DNA of 64,000 nucleotides from Drosophila pseudoobscura (lineage: Eukaryota > Arthropoda > Insecta > Diptera > Drosophilidae), in assembly GCF_009870125.1 (NCBI RefSeq), contig NC_046683.1, forward strand, positions 65,239,869 through 65,303,868, read 5' to 3'. The notes beneath the pieces were generated by a model. The model did not search any database and was not told the origin of the DNA. It was given only the letters and a program-made list of their open reading frames with translations. This document shows positions 21,948-35,695 of the stretch, piece by piece. The position numbers were made by a program, and so were the translations under genes. The first letter of the stretch is position 1; each line of letters opens with the position of its first letter.

Positions 21948-24900
21948 CTGCTCTCGCTTGCAACGAAAAATGAGTCGTAATTTTGAATTTTGGTATGGGT
22001 AACAGGCAAAAACAGACAAAGCAAATTGCGAGGTTCGTACGAACCTCACCTCGCGTGTGACGACAACATACCTTGAAAACAAAATCGAGAAGGTATATTG
22101 TGCAAATGGGGTGGATTTCTGGGCCGTTTTTCTTGTTGTCCATACCCTCCTTTTTTCCTTCCATTATGTAGCAAATATGTAGAAATGTGTAGAAATTTTA
22201 GTGGAAAAATGCACCAGTAAAATTAAAAAGGTGAAAAATGAATAAACGCTCGGCTAATTAATGACTTAAATTAAACTTTTGTGCACGAAACATAAACAGA
22301 AATGGCACTGAGTCGAAAAATCGGACATTGTGTGTGTGTGTGAACGGAAACGGAGAAAAAAATGCTATGCTTAAAAAAAGCAGCCGTGGAAGTGGAAGTA
22401 AGCAAGTGATGGGCGGGGTGCGCGGCGCTGCAGTTGCTCTGCAGAAAAAGAGACTCAAAGTGCATTGATATACACACACATACATGTGCAGTGCATAAGA
22501 TTTGAATAATCTCTGCATAGATGTATTCCGTACATACTTTGTGACTTTGTTAAAGTGAGGCTGTAAGCTCCTGATTCGATTCGAGCTCGAACTCCAATTA
22601 GGGCAGTAAAAGAGGGCCATTGGAAGCTGTACAAAGATGGTTGGGTTTGCTGCCCTCAGGAGGTCGGATGGGGACCGACAAGTATTTTTTTGAATTTTTG
22701 TGGTTGTGTTGGTTTTGATTTAACTGTTACAAATTCTTCATTTATTAGTTCAGACTTCATTAGAATATAACACGCAAATACAAATCAAGTGTACTTTTGT
22801 ATTTTTTTAAGAGTGGCGCAACGACGCATGTGCCGAATTGCAATCCATTGTTAAATTGCTAACGTTTAAGCTGTCTAAATTTATTGTTTCTATTTCGCAC
22901 TAACGTGGGTGTGCTTCCTTGGCGATTCCGTTCCATCGGGAGGCTGTTTGCGATCGGTTTACTCATACTGCTACTCTCTGGTTACCTCTGCAGCACAAGG
23001 ACTTTCTGGGCTAGCCCGAGAACTAGCCGTTCGTCAGCCGTCAACGTGGGCCCCTGACGCCTAAACGGAATATTCTCGTAGATCGTTTGTGCGTGCAAGA
23101 GCCGGAGTCGGAGCGGGAGACGGGAGCACGCATCACGCATCATCATCGCCGTCGCCATCGCCATCGCCCGAAAGAGCTATCTCTTAATTGGCTTAATCTC
23201 CGGAACGCAGCAGCTTGCTGTCGCTTGCTTGGTGAGTGTGTGCCGTCTGTCCCGGCCTTAGATTTAGCTTGTTTATTTCAATTTGTGGAATTGGAATTAT
23301 TTGATTGGCCAGACCATGGTTGCTGCACGGGCTCCCACCATTTCATATTCATATCGCACCCACTGGATGGGAGAACACACTTAATTAATTTATAGCCCTG
23401 CACTAATTGCTCTGGGCCAACCTCCTTGGAGGCGCAGGGGGGGCTGGGGATCCACTCGGCGTTAACCAAAAAGAGCACACAAAAATAATGTGTGTATCCG
23501 TATGCGCTTCCGCAGCAGCCGTAGATACACTCTCTCCATGGTGTACATATGTATGTATCAGTGTGTGAGTCGGTAGCATGTGTATGCCTGTAGTAGTACC
23601 ATCCCTGACCTGGCCCCTGGCCCGTGGCAGGTACATATATATATGTACATGTCTACATGGGCATGCTAGAGCCGGTGGCAGCGGTGGCCCATGTGCATGT
23701 GTATTTATAGCGATTGGCGTGTTTGGGTTTCTGTGCTTCCGAATCGCTTGCCTGCCCCACACGTCTCCCGGTCCTCTCCCTCATGCGTGCCACATTGGCT
23801 TCAGAGGCCGACTCTAAATTAAAAAAAAAAACCAGAACAAAAATTACAGTGTGCCCCATTGAGCTGAAGTCGATGTGGAAATATCGTTGTAGCATGAACC
23901 CCAAATTGTCTTCAAAGGAAAACCCCCGGATGTGGCACGGTTTGGCCGCACAAGGCCAGGCCCGGCCAGGCCAAGAAGGTATCTATCGCCAGAGGTGCGG
24001 TAACCAGACAAAACATTGCAGAAGTAATCTGCAGAAAGAAACCTGAGCTGAAATGAGATGCCGTGCCACAATACTTGTACAGTGATTCCCTGCCATATCA
24101 CACACACACACACACACATAAAAGTGTACACATGTAGTAGTAGATAGACAACTTCTTGGTGTCCATGTCTTTCGGGTCTTCCGTTCCGTTCCGTTCCGCC
24201 GCTGAGTTCTGGATCGTACACGCGCAGGCAGTTCTCTTTCTCCCCATTTCTCCCCCCGTGCGTGTGTGTGTGTGTCTCTGCTAAATTAAGCCGCATTATT
24301 CGACTTCCTTTGTTTGGATTCGTTTTACTGGTACATGTGTCCAATTTTTCATCCAACGAAGTTTACTCTGCCGTCTGTGTGATTAGCCCATTTCTGCGGC
24401 TTTATCGGAGTGCGAGTGAGTCACACGAGCGGCCAAACGGGTTTCTGGCGGCAGCAGAGCCGCCAACCTGTTCATTCGCCACATCTTAACTTGGAGTCGG
24501 TCTGTGGTCTGTGGTCTGTGGTCTCCGCTCTGTGGGCTGCTCTCGCTTGCCCCAAATATATTTTTGCAAGGGTACGTTCTCTGGGCTGGAGAAAATCCCC
24601 CTCCCTCGAAATCCCTAAAAGTGCATCGTGATAGTTTTTCGGAAGCAGATCAGGTGGATCTTACAGGTGCTCTGTTACGGTCTTACGGTCTTACGGTAAC
24701 GTGAGTACGACTGCTGATTCACCGTAAACAGATCTATCTACTCTTCTGGCGTGGGCTATGACGAGTTCTACCTGTTCTAGATAAACGGTGCTCTATTACT
24801 TTAACCTTCATTGTGGGATTTATTTGTATAACTGTTGGCGGCATATGTATATATGTATCTTAATCTTGTGTCTATCTTGTGTCAGCCTTTCGCTTATGGG

Positions 24901-26966
24901 AAACGGCGATGAGCTGCGTCAAGCACATTGCGTGAATTTTGTTTTAGCATTGGCCGGCATTCCCTTTTTTTGTTGCCTAAGAATAAATCTCGGATCAAGG
25001 GGAATACTCCAGGTATTAGATCCAGGGGATCCAGGGGGTTCCCCAGAATTCGATAGAAGCCGAAGTCGACTTTGGCTTGGAAGAATCTGCGAATCGGTAC
25101 AGAATATTCTAAGGCAGTTAACGTGCTTTAAGATAGGATCAGTGTAGGTTTAGAACCATGTGTTTCTTTTTACTTTATCACCCCACATGACTCCCCCATG
25201 ATTCACTTCATATGTTCTTAACAAGCAACTTTGTTGGCTTTCCAGAGAGGCTTTGAGGAAAACCGATGTTCTATATCCCACGGCCAATAAATGATCTTTG
25301 TTTTATGGGGCTCGTAGGGAGTCGTTCCATTTCGTAGCTGGGACTGCAAAGCTTTCTCCTGTTTGAAAAACAAAATCTGTCAGATTTCGCCACAAGAAAC
25401 GAAACAAACGAACCGATTCAATTTCCAGAAATGGATCTGTTGACTCGCGTTACCCAAAAGGGAAATTTTATGATTATTATTTATACTAGTTGTTTGTTTG
25501 AGTCGCGACGAGAGGGGACTGGCACCGGCACTGGCATTGTGATACTCGCCGTTGCAGCTGTCAGTCGGCAAGATCCATCTCGGGTTCCCTGGCAACTGCT
25601 GTGTGGGGGAAATACGTGTACGTGTACGTGTACGTGTACATATTTGAATGTTTATTCAGCCCAATCCAGACTAGAGAGCACCCTCTGTTTGTCCTTGCCA
25701 CCCGGTAGCCTATCCTAGCCCGCCCACTGTGCGGCATCCTTGCAGCGGCGGACTGCGCATGTGCCGTCCAGAGGCTGGGAGTTTGTTTTGTGTTTTTCGT
25801 TTCGATGGGCCAGGGCTTGTGCTGTGCTCACGTTTTGCTCATTGGCACCGAGTCGGGTCGGGAGCAACAGAAGCGAGCAGCGAGCAGCGAGCAGTGCGTT
25901 CGCGTTGTGGCTCTTCCATCGCGGCTCCTGGTCTGGCCCACCCGCTCATGTCAAGGCCGTTCAGTGGCTGGTCCAGTGGCAGTATACAGAATTTCCTGCA
26001 CAGCAGCAGGAGCAGCAGCAGCAGCAGCAGCGGCAGCGGCCTCGCAGGCGTCCTCCTTCAACAAAGCATCGCTGTGCTATCCAGCCCTCCGCTTAGTCTT
26101 CTCCAAACCAGGACACGCGGCGTGTCCGCAATCAAAAGCAGAGTCGCGACCTGCACTGTTTGGACACACGCCATTAAAGCCCTGTTAACAAGTGCAGTCA
26201 CACGGAATTATCTTTTTTTTCTTCTTTCTGTACGTAAACAGCCATTAGCGAACGCCAGGGGCGACACCGAAACTAATCCAACGATAGCAATATACTGAAA
26301 AAGCAGAAAAAAAAACCAACTCAAGATAGTTCGGATGGGCGGAAAATGCAGTGCCCTTCATGTTTGTCTCTGTGTGTGTGTGTGTCGACTTCTGTTGCGA
26401 CACATTCTGTGTAGTTTGTGGCACAATGTGAGAGGCCGTGGCGGCACTGCCCCTGCCCTGACCAGCGGACACAAAGTTCATTAAACTTTTCGCTTTCTTT
26501 GTCTGTCTATGGCAGGCCATGACTCTAGCGTCTGCCTGCCCGCCAGCCCGCCCGCCCTTCCTGCCAGTCGGACTGTGAATTAACGGCCTTCTTGTCCGTA
26601 GCCAATGAAAGGAGTATCCAATGCTCGAGTGACGATCACGATGAGCTGTGCAGACAGGGGAATGGGTGGCCTCTTGGCTTTACAGCCGATCCACAGTAAC
26701 TATATATCTTGACTAAAACATGAATATTTACCTTGGATTTAGTGTCTAAATATTCTGATGAATATTGGAACTATTCAAACTAGTAAACGAATCACGTTCA
26801 GCAAGGTGAGGATTTTGGGGGGATTTATGCCCGTGGACTCACGGAAAGTCCATTCTGGGTCATCGTATACACGATCCTTGCCTCGCACACAATCGACTTA
26901 CGAAATCGAAAGAACGTCTCGCCGGGGCAGAAGCACAAGTGCGTGCCTGTCGCCCGAGCGCACATA
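21948..26966. other. Upstream region / possible 5' UTR intron of prominin-like copy 2
   Basis: No coding gene is supported. A possible non-coding first exon ends at 23231 (GCTTG|GTGAGTG), with a possible acceptor at 27638 (ATCTCCAG), 160 bases before the copy 2 start codon; this would give a 4.4-kb intron. Simple repeats: CA at 24105-24120, GT at 24263-24276, TCTGTGG units at 24501-24523, CTTACGGT units at 24674-24697, GTACGT units at 25616-25639 and GCA at 26009-26030. Open frames around 25.7-26.3 kb overlap the CAG-rich stretch and show no domain. Confidence 0.45.
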
Positions 26967-27039
26967 GCCTCGGTGGCGCAGTTGGCAGCGCGTAAGTCTC
27001 ATAATCTTAAGGTCGTGAGTTCGAGCCTCACCCGGGGCA
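26967..27039 (+). tRNA. tRNA-Met (elongator), anticodon CAT
   Basis: A 73-nt cloverleaf folds by eye. The acceptor GCCTCGG pairs with CCGGGGC, followed by discriminator A. The D stem is GCGC/GCGC, the anticodon loop CTCATAA, and the T arm GTGAG-TTCGAGC-CTCAC. The anticodon stem has the usual T-T pair at the loop seen in animal elongator tRNA-Met. The internal A and B boxes are intact. A T6 run at 27047-27052 is the Pol III terminator. It is a single copy, between prominin-like copies 1 and 2, on the same strand. Confidence 0.95.
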
Positions 27040-27796
27040 TGTACGCTTTTTTGTGCTGTGCTGTGCTGTGTGTGTTCTTTTTTGCATTCTTTTTCCATCG
27101 GTGTTTACGTCGTTGCATATTTGGTAGTGCCCGCCCAATTTTGGCAGGTAGGAGGGCTTATACAAGCCGTAGATGATATGATCTAGTCAGAGCCCAGAGC
27201 CAGTCCTTTGTGTCGCCCCTCGGTCGCATGGTGGGAATGCAATGCATGCCCTAATCCATTTTCATCTTCTCTTTTTCACTCATTGGCCTTAATTGATGTC
27301 AAGTGGGTATATCTGAGTCGGTTCCTGTTTCTGTTTCTGTGTGTGACGATGTGGAGGCAATCCTATAACCGCTCATTTCTTAAGCAAACTTAAAGGGAAA
27401 GGGGTTACGGGTTACGGGCTACGGGTTTAAAGGGTGCTCCCATTTTCCTGGCAGCAAGAAGCAAATGTTTACTATTTTATAGCCTTTGATTCGCATTTAT
27501 TATTGGAATAGCACATGCCAATGGCACATTAGGGGGTGTGCCCTGGCCTCTATCTGAAGCTCCATTTCTGTATACTCACTCACATTCCGTTTCCATTTCC
27601 ACTTCCATTTCGATTTCCGACTCGATTTCCATCTCCAGGCCAGTGAAGGCGTGAAATGGGTGCGCGGCAGCACGTCGTAAGGAATACGATCATCGCATAA
27701 CTCGCATATTGAGAGTCAAGGAGCAGACCAGTCCAGAGCAGACCAGACCAGACGACGAGCGAATTTATTTGTACGGAGACAACTCCCGAGAGAGCA

Positions 27797-30700
27797 ATGA
27801 GCCAAGCCAATGAGCCAGAGCCACCGGCGACGGCCAAGCCAAAGGCGCCGAGGTGTCGCAAGCGCCGACAGCGCCGGAAGCGGCAGATCGCCTACCTGGC
27901 CATATGCAGCCTGAGCGTGGCAGTGTTCGGACTCGCGCTGGCCACGCTGATACGACCAGCAGCCGCCGCCGACGCAGACGCTGAACTTGACGCTGACGCC
28001 TCGAACGAGAGGACGGAAAAGAAAGGTGACGACAACAATCCCCAGGTGGAATGGCGAGCGGGCTACGCGGGGCACGGCACCACCCACGAGCAGATGGGGG
28101 AGCTGCATTGGGCACCGGTTGACTACACCCCCTACAAGCCTACCGTGAACTATACACGCCCGCCCACAGCCCCGACGACTGCAATGAATCCGATTTTCAA
28201 CTTCACGCACAAGCTATACGACAGCATAATCTCCGATGAGCCGGCCCTGCCACCGGGTGAGTAAAGTGCACGTTCTCTCCTGCCAATCGACGTCCAATTG
28301 ATCTCTGTTCTGTCTCCGCCAGGGTACATTGTGATGCAGGGCGACTCCCTGGCGCTTGGTCCCAAGTTCCACAATGCCGACTTTCGAGATCTGATAGCCC
28401 GCTATTGGTTGGTTCTCCTCTTCATTCTGTTCCTCTGCGTCATCATTGTGGTCATGCCGTTCGTAGCGTAAGTAATATGCAATATATGTATATCTAGTAG
28501 ATGTCTCCATGTCTCCATATATCTCTCCACTACTCGACTACTACAGCGTCTGCTATTGCTGCCTTTGCTGCTGCCGCCGGTGCCGTCAGGGCTGTCCCCC
28601 ATGCACCAGCAAGCAGGATGCCCAACGACGGCTGTGGTGCGGCGTTTGTCTTCTCATCCTAATAGTGGGACTGATGTGAGTGATTAGATATGTATATGTA
28701 TGTGTATATTTATCTGTGTATGTACTAAATGTATGGCAATTGGTCTGCGTTCCACAGCTTTGGCATTGTAATTGCCTTCGTGACAAACAGGCTGCTGGAC
28801 AGGGGCTTCGATCAGGCCACCGTGACAATGAAGCGCGGCAGCGATGACATTTGCTTGTTCCTGAAGGATGTGGCCGATCACGTTCACCACCTGATGGTGT
28901 ACAACTACGAGGAAATGCAGACGCACATTTCCGATGAGCTAAGCAGTACGGATCTGCTTTGCACCTGTGTGCGCCTTCTTCTACTTGCAATCTAATCACT
29001 GACCTTTCTGTTCAGGTGCCCACAAGCATATATTTTTGGACTTGGCGGATACATCGGAGAGCACCTCTTTGGGTGAGTTGGAGCGGATATTGCACAACAT
29101 GCCGGAGGCGAGACAGCTGATGGAACAAGTCGCCAAAATGGAAACGGACTTGCGGTTCTATGGCGCCCAACTGCGAGACGGTAAGGAGTGAAATTTCCCA
29201 CAACTGTAACAGATATGTATGTTCATCGTCTATGGCAGGTCTTCGTGGCATGAAGCGGGATATCAACTTTGCGGTGGCCAATCTGTGCACCACTCAGGAG
29301 TGCCAGACCTTCCTAAGCTCCAGCAGCATTGAGTTGATAGACACCTCCAAGTGCCTGCACTTTGATACGGTCAGACATTCAGACATTGTCAGTCAGACAA
29401 ATCGTATGCGAATAATAAGCAACTGAAATTTCAGATTCCCAATGCCACGCTATATCTGGAAGGCTTGAACATTGTGGTTAAGGAGAACTATATCAAAATA
29501 CCCACGGACGGACTCACCCGCATGGAGAATGTCAGCCTGAAGGTTAAGGAGCAGCTGAACTCTGTTACACCGAGCATGATTCGGGACCTAAACGGCGGCA
29601 GGGACACGTTCCGCTCGCACGCGAGGAGAATACGCAACCAAGTGGATGCAGTGCTCAGTCAGATTCACCTGAAGACCTCACGCTCGTCCAGGTCCTTTGA
29701 TGATGTGTACGATAAGTTTGGCAACAATCGCAGCGTTATCAGCGTCATTGTGTGCCTGCTCATGATAATGGTGAGGCACTATCGCCGTCTGTTCAGTGCA
29801 GTCCATAGTTTGGTAACCCCTCCATTCCATCTGCTCCACTAGATTCTTGGCATCTTGATTGTATCTTTGCTTTGCGGCTGCTTCGGTAGACGGAAGACTG
29901 GCTATCGCGATGACTGCTGCAGCAAGGCAACGGCTGCCAACTGCCTATTTCTGTAAGTGGAGATTGGATCGGATCTGGGGCCTGATGGTGGACTAATTGT
30001 GGAGTTTGACTTTATTCTTCAGGGCCATTTTATTGATATTCTGTATGATCTCGTTCATCACGCTTATGGGACTGGTCTACTTCATGATCGGTCTAGTCAC
30101 TTACCAGGGAGCCTGTGCCCCACTCCGAGATGTGGATAAGAACGGGTTGTTCAGGCAACTGGACTCTATGGTCGATCTGAATCGCTATTTGCCACGCGCC
30201 GACGATGCAGAACCTCTGAAGGCAGCCCCACCCCTGCGCATGTCGAATGCGCTCAAGATGTGCGAGGCCAATCAGTCGGTATTCGATATGCTGCGAGCAA
30301 ACAGACTGTACGACATCAACGAACTAAAGCGCATCAAGGTGATGTCGTCCGAGGAGGATTCAGATAGCACCAAAATATTCGACGAGGATATGTCTAAAAC
30401 TGAGCTCCTAACAAAGGAAGAGTTTGGAAAACTTGAAGCAATGCGTCAAGGCGGTGCGGCCAATTACCACAGCGAACTCTTTAAGGATCTATGCAGTGAG
30501 TTCACGCCGGTCAATCTGAACGCACTTGGCGAGAAAATGTACGCGTTGTCGAACAGCTTGGAGTCACCGACGTTTGGCTGGGCCCGAGTTTCCTTCTGGA
30601 ATGAGGGCCTCAACGCCAAGTCGTACTATCAGAACTTTATACCCAAGCTAACGACCATTGTCGAGAAGATGAAGAGCAACATGAAGCGTATCGACGAGCT

Positions 30701-32976
30701 GATCTTATACGAGAATCGCGACTTTAACAACAGCATAAGACTGCTGCTGAAGGCCGTGAGAGAATCACAAAATTTCATTCAGACCAAGGGCACTAGATAT
30801 ATCAATGAGCTGGGTAAGAACCTCACCAGCACCATTTCGAACATGATCGACGAGTACATCTCCATGGTCATCGACGAGTCGAATGAGAATGTCGGCCGCT
30901 GTGAGCCCCTTGCCTACATTTATCATCAAGGCGTTGACTTGGTTTGTCGCAGCATGGTCGATCCCATAGTGAGTGCAGATGTCTTGTGTTTTGGTTCGAT
31001 CCACCATGCTCTAACCTTTCTGTGTTCTCTCTCCGTCTCCCTCTCCCTCTCTCTTAGAACGGATACTGGGTGGGCGTGCTGCTCTGCGCCCTGCTCTTCC
31101 TGCCCATACTGTACGTCTCTCACCGTCTGATGTGCCTGTACAAGAAGGTCTATCCATATATGGCTTCTGTCGCTAGCCATGTGGACGTCGTTTACGAGGG
31201 CGGGTATGTCGACTTTCTTCTTAGCTCCAATTTCAGTCTCTGCTAATTCACCGACCCCAAAGCTGTCCCGTATGTACGGGATTGCCCTATGTGCAACAAA
31301 CCTGTGCCGGTGGGCAGCAGGCCTATTGCGCGTGCCCCGGCAAAGAGCAGGGACGTCCTTCAGGCGGTGCGGGTCCCGCCGATGAAGATCCCGTATTTGA
31401 TGGCCAAGTCTCTCTGCTGGAGATGAATAAACACAAGCAAGATTAGCAAGATTAACAATATGTTTCGGGGAAGGATCGACATCTACTCACAAATTGTATA
31501 TTTTACTAAACATAACCGTTCTCATTTGTACCCGTTTCCATTTTTATCGGATGCATGCCGTGAAAATTGCCAGCGCCTGCACATTAACCGAAATCTCTCT
31601 CACACTCTTCTCATTTCACTGCTAACCCCGCCTCATCCATCCCGCACGCAGCAGCGAACGCCTATACGACGCTTATAGTGAGCGCGAGCGCGAGCACGTT
31701 CCATTGGCTAAGTAAGAGATCATTATTTTGTGTGCTTTTGGTGTTCAGTTGATCAATTTAATTAATGCTCTACCTCTTGTGTCTTCCATTGTAGTGTGCC
31801 AAAGAAACGGCGCAAGGCCTACGAACGACGTCGCGAGCAGCAGGAATACTATGAGGACGCATCGCCCAGTGTGTCGCGTGCCACTCGCTCCGGTGGTGGT
31901 GGCGGTGGCGGTGGCGGTGGCGCTGGCGGGGATGGAGCTCCTGGCAGCAGTAGCATGAGGTACAACGATATGGCCCCCACGTAAGTGTCCAGCAGCTACG
32001 TGCTGGTGTTGGTGCCTCTCAGAGTTCACACAGATCCCTATCATCATCTCGTAACACTGCCAAATAACGCGCTTAGCCCGATCCACAACAACAGATGGTT
32101 AAACTCTCTGTCTTATCGCTAATTTGGAATTTTTTTGTTTAATTTAGCGCCAAAATTGTGGCTAAAGATACGCGGCCAAAGGCATTGGTGGCAGATGGCT
32201 TCTTTTAGGGACGATCGGTTCGGTTTCTTTTTGGTAATGTGCGGTAATCCAACATTCACTCAATGTTCGTTCTGGGCGGACTCGCTTTGAGTGCGTCTCT
32301 GTGTCTGTGTGTGAATGGACTGGACGGACTTCAGTTCCCTGGCACCCTGCTTGTTATACGTTTTTAATGATTCATTTTAAGATATTGTTTCTTCTTCACC
32401 CTACTAACTTTTTTAATTTTATTCATGGTTCGAGTCGGGGCTAATACTTCGTACAGAAATACTGCAAATGTCCAGTCTATTGGGGGATACTACCTGTGTG
32501 TAACCACGGGGCTCTTTCGTTGTTGTAACCTTTCCTTGTACTCTGTCGGACATCTTCAGAGACCACCGCTTCACCGCTTATCCTAACGCTATCCGGATTG
32601 TTGTTCCAAGGTCTTAAGCACTGGCCGGACTCGGTATCGGTGCCCACATCCGCTATCACCGCTTTGTTGTCCCGTACCCATCTGTTGAAGCCCCGTGTAG
32701 GGGTAACAGTATGACTAATTGCCTGACTCCCCTGAATCGCTGCTGTGCGTGAGTCGTCGCCATTTACATTTACATTTGCGTATTTAATATTCCTTTTCAA
32801 TGATGGCCCATAGACATTCGTAGAGCTTGCCGCATTTTAATTAAATGTTTTATGCAATCCTCAGGCATTGGGACCACGAGCCACCCCGCTACCACAATCC
32901 ACCAGCTGCGCCTCCATCCTCTGAATACGAACGCCCACCGCCCTACTACTATCCGGGCGCCTCCGAACAGGACTAG
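27797..32976 (+). CDS. promL: Prominin-like pentaspan membrane protein, copy 2 (long-tail isoform)
   Basis: Coding exons 27797-28256, 28323-28467, 28547-28675, 28758-28945, 29016-29180, 29239-29369, 29435-29770, 29843-29952, 30023-30968, 31058-31203, then 31652-31711, 31795-31980 and 32865-32976; phases fit, 1037 aa. Same architecture as copy 1: signal/anchor segment, TM1, Cys-rich cytosolic cluster (CYCCLCCCRRC), TM2, large loop 1, TM3-TM4, loop 2 with NLT and NNS sites, TM5 and a cytosolic tail. Several exons have exactly the same length as in copy 1 (129, 188, 165 and 336 nt). The long tail is charged (KKRRKAYERRR), then has about ten consecutive glycines, and ends in a Pro/Tyr-rich segment with PPPYYYP, a PPxY-type WW-domain ligand. 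The exon 6 donor (ACG|GTCAGA) is weak. The fuller structure suggests this copy is the orthologue of the single D. melanogaster gene (inference). Confidence 0.87.
31263..31446 (+). CDS. promL: Alternative terminal exon of prominin-like copy 2 (Cys-rich tail)
   Basis: The acceptor CCCCAAAG precedes 31263. Joined to the exon ending at 31203 (phase 2), it encodes 61 residues and a TAG at 31444-31446, giving a 979-aa isoform. It starts CPVCTGLPYVQQTC and continues AYCACPGKE. The pattern CPxCT...C...CxCP also occurs in the last exons of copies 1 and 3, which supports real coding function. An AATAAA lies within the last codons (31426-31431), so cleavage could fall just past the stop. The exons at 31652-32976 are then skipped by alternative polyadenylation. 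Confidence 0.75.
31981..32864 (+). other. Last intron of the copy 2 long-tail isoform
   Basis: GTAAGT donor at 31981 and AATCCTCAG acceptor ending at 32864. The 884 bases contain no supported gene. An open frame on the minus strand at 32477-32800 has no recognisable domain and is treated as chance. Confidence 0.6.
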
Positions 32977-35695
32977 GCGTGAGAGCGGCTGGAAAGAGAA
33001 GAAGACACAAGGCGCCACATGGTGTGAATCCACAGTTGGTCGGGACAGCTTTAGAGGAGTGGCGGCGACATGGAAGGTTACTTTTTTTTTGGATTTGAAG
33101 TCCCTCTTCGATTTTTCCTTCCCCCATCCCCGTTACTGAGACTGTATATTTAGTTAAAAATCGGAAACAAAAAATAAGTGAAATTATATAATTTTATTAA
33201 GAATTATCGTATTTAGCATCACATGTGTTATAGTTTTGGCCCCGCCCGACCTGAAGAGAGATCTGCCATTGAGCAAACCAATACGATTATAATCGGCAGA
33301 GTTAGCAGAGACGAGACAGAGACAGAGGGCCGAGGCAAAATGAGAAGCGTTTAGAATAGTAGTGTTCGAAGATTATAAGGCCAAATAAGGAGGGAGTTAG
33401 CCGAATTCGATGATGATTGTCACAGTCGGAGCATTTAATCTCCCCTTACTCTGCACGAGGGCTGAGCAGCAGGCATGAGATCTGATGGGCTGTTGTCTGA
33501 TGAGAGTCTGCCTGGCTGCGAGGCTGGCAGTACGTTTTAAGGAATCTCATAATTGTATTATGCACACTGACAGGTCAGCAAGAGGTACAGTGCCCAAACA
33601 CGTATCAACCGATTATAACCGATTACACTTCCGGGAAATCAAAAGCTAGAAAAACAAAATATGAACTAAAATGAAAGCTGCCATTTTAATTTAGAGGAGC
33701 AGAGATATATATTCAATGCATTTAATGTATTTGTTTCAGAAACAACACACAAGAACAACAACAACAACAACTGTGAAAGCATATGCATGTTTTATTCAAA
33801 CTGACAGAATATGCACTCACGCAATTACCAATAATATATGTAGATTCCGATACAGATGCAGATACATAACCATATTATACAGATACAAAAATGTAACACG
33901 TATTTGAACACGTTGTCATAGTTTAGTAAGAGAAAACCAAAAGCAAAAGCAAAGGTAAAAGTAAAAGTAAAAGTAAAAGCAAAACCAGCCCTAAAGCATT
34001 TAAACGTTTCCAATTGTATTAGAAGCTAATGCGATCTGTAAGTTTCCAAATATAAACAATATACACAAAAATATACACAATCTATCAATCATACACACAC
34101 ACGAACACACACACTCACGCTAGTATATGTATTGATTACATATTTAATTAAATAATTCTAGTATTATACGAATAAGTACGGTATGTATGTTGTATTTTAT
34201 ATTTGACGTACATTAAATTAAATGATTTTTGCTTAAGCCAAAACTAACCACGAATCAATATTGCCGTGCGCAAGTAAAGTACATACTCGTATACCGATTA
34301 CTTAAGATCGATCCACGAAAGTGATTTACCCAGTCCTCAGTCCCCATCCCAAGCCCAAACCCCAACCCAAGCCAGGCTATCATCGAACCTCGTTGGTGTT
34401 TGCCTTTGTCGTTTACATAACTTTGCCAATAAATTTCAAATGGTTTTATGTATGTCGCTTTTTACTATAATTGTGGGGGCTGTAAGCCAAAGGCTTCGTT
34501 AGTTGGGCTATATCATGAAACAGAATGTCGCTTTAATCTTCATTCAGGATTTATGGAACCGCCCAGATCCGGCCTCCGGACTGCCGCTTTCTCTATCCCT
34601 CTTGGTATCGCTGTTCGCAGAAGGGACGAACTGATTTGTGGCTAATGCGGGGAGGGGGGATCTGTTCGCGAGCTCCCCATGGGAAAACATGGAAAAAAAG
34701 ACGGGGACCCCAACCAATAGCTATTGGTTTTGCGCTTCGTTTATCCCCTGTATTTTATATTTCTCTCTCTCTCTCTTTCTTTCTCAGGTGTTCTATCTCT
34801 CTCTTGCGCCAGAGCTCGCACAATGCACGAGAAAGAGTGTTTGAGATAGAGCGAGAGAGAGAGTGAGTATGCACGTGGAAGGGGTAGTGTATTGTCTAAT
34901 TTGGCTATAATAAGGATCCGATCTAAACCTGACTCAGCTATATAGCAGATATGGTCATTCACTAAGAATCTGCGTTAATGGGTTTGTCGTATTTTCAAAA
35001 TTGCGGAAGCCCTGTGGCTTTTTGGAGACGAACTTGATTCATTGTGATATCACAGGAGTCTGAACACACAATTTGATAACTCTAGCTTTTATGGCCTCTG
35101 AGAACTAATCGTCAAACAAGACTAACGGAAAGTAGTGCTTCTTTTTGAACTTTGCATTTCTGGGGTTCTCCCAACCCCAATAGATACTTCATTTATTTGC
35201 CATAAACTATTCACGGCTCAGCCTGAAAGCTTGCTATAATTTCTGGACAATTCTACATGTTATCTACATGACAATGGCGTCTTGGTATTTTTACCTAAAC
35301 AGCTTTCTTAAACTTTTTTCCAGTATTTTTCAAAACGTATAGGTGATTTTTTGTTAGATAACAGGAATTGTATTCTATTCCCACTGGCGTCTTTATACGA
35401 GTCTAATTAGGTGGCCGCCATGGATACGGTAGGAGTGTACCATGACTCTGGCGCCCTGTCACAGTTTTATCTACCAAATTGCGACTACGTCTGGTAAAAT
35501 CTACTGCCAAAGTCCTTTTCCTCACACCAACTACCTTTATTCGTATACTTACGCACTTGTCTGCCCCCGATCCCGAGTGGAATGAGTTTCAACGAAATAT
35601 GTTAACATGTCAGATAGAGAGATACTTACATATATATTTTGTCTGGCTCCAAAAAACAAATATCACAACTGATTGAAATAACATTAGCACAAAAC
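32977..35695 (+). other. Copy 2 3' UTR and intergenic region
   Basis: AT-rich and gene-free. An AATAAA at 34428-34433 is the best distal poly(A) signal for copy 2, implying a 1.45-kb 3' UTR. Repeats include GTAAAA-type units at 33930-33984 and CT/GA runs at 34762-34862. A TATATATT at about 35630 lies some 60 bases before the next start codon and could be a TATA box for the unknown gene. Confidence 0.5.

Noticed and set aside
25729-26298. Overlapping + strand open frames of 118-189 codons
   Set aside because: They overlap a GC-rich, CAG-repeat stretch in three frames, have no domain or membrane pattern, no fitting splice sites and no conserved-looking composition.
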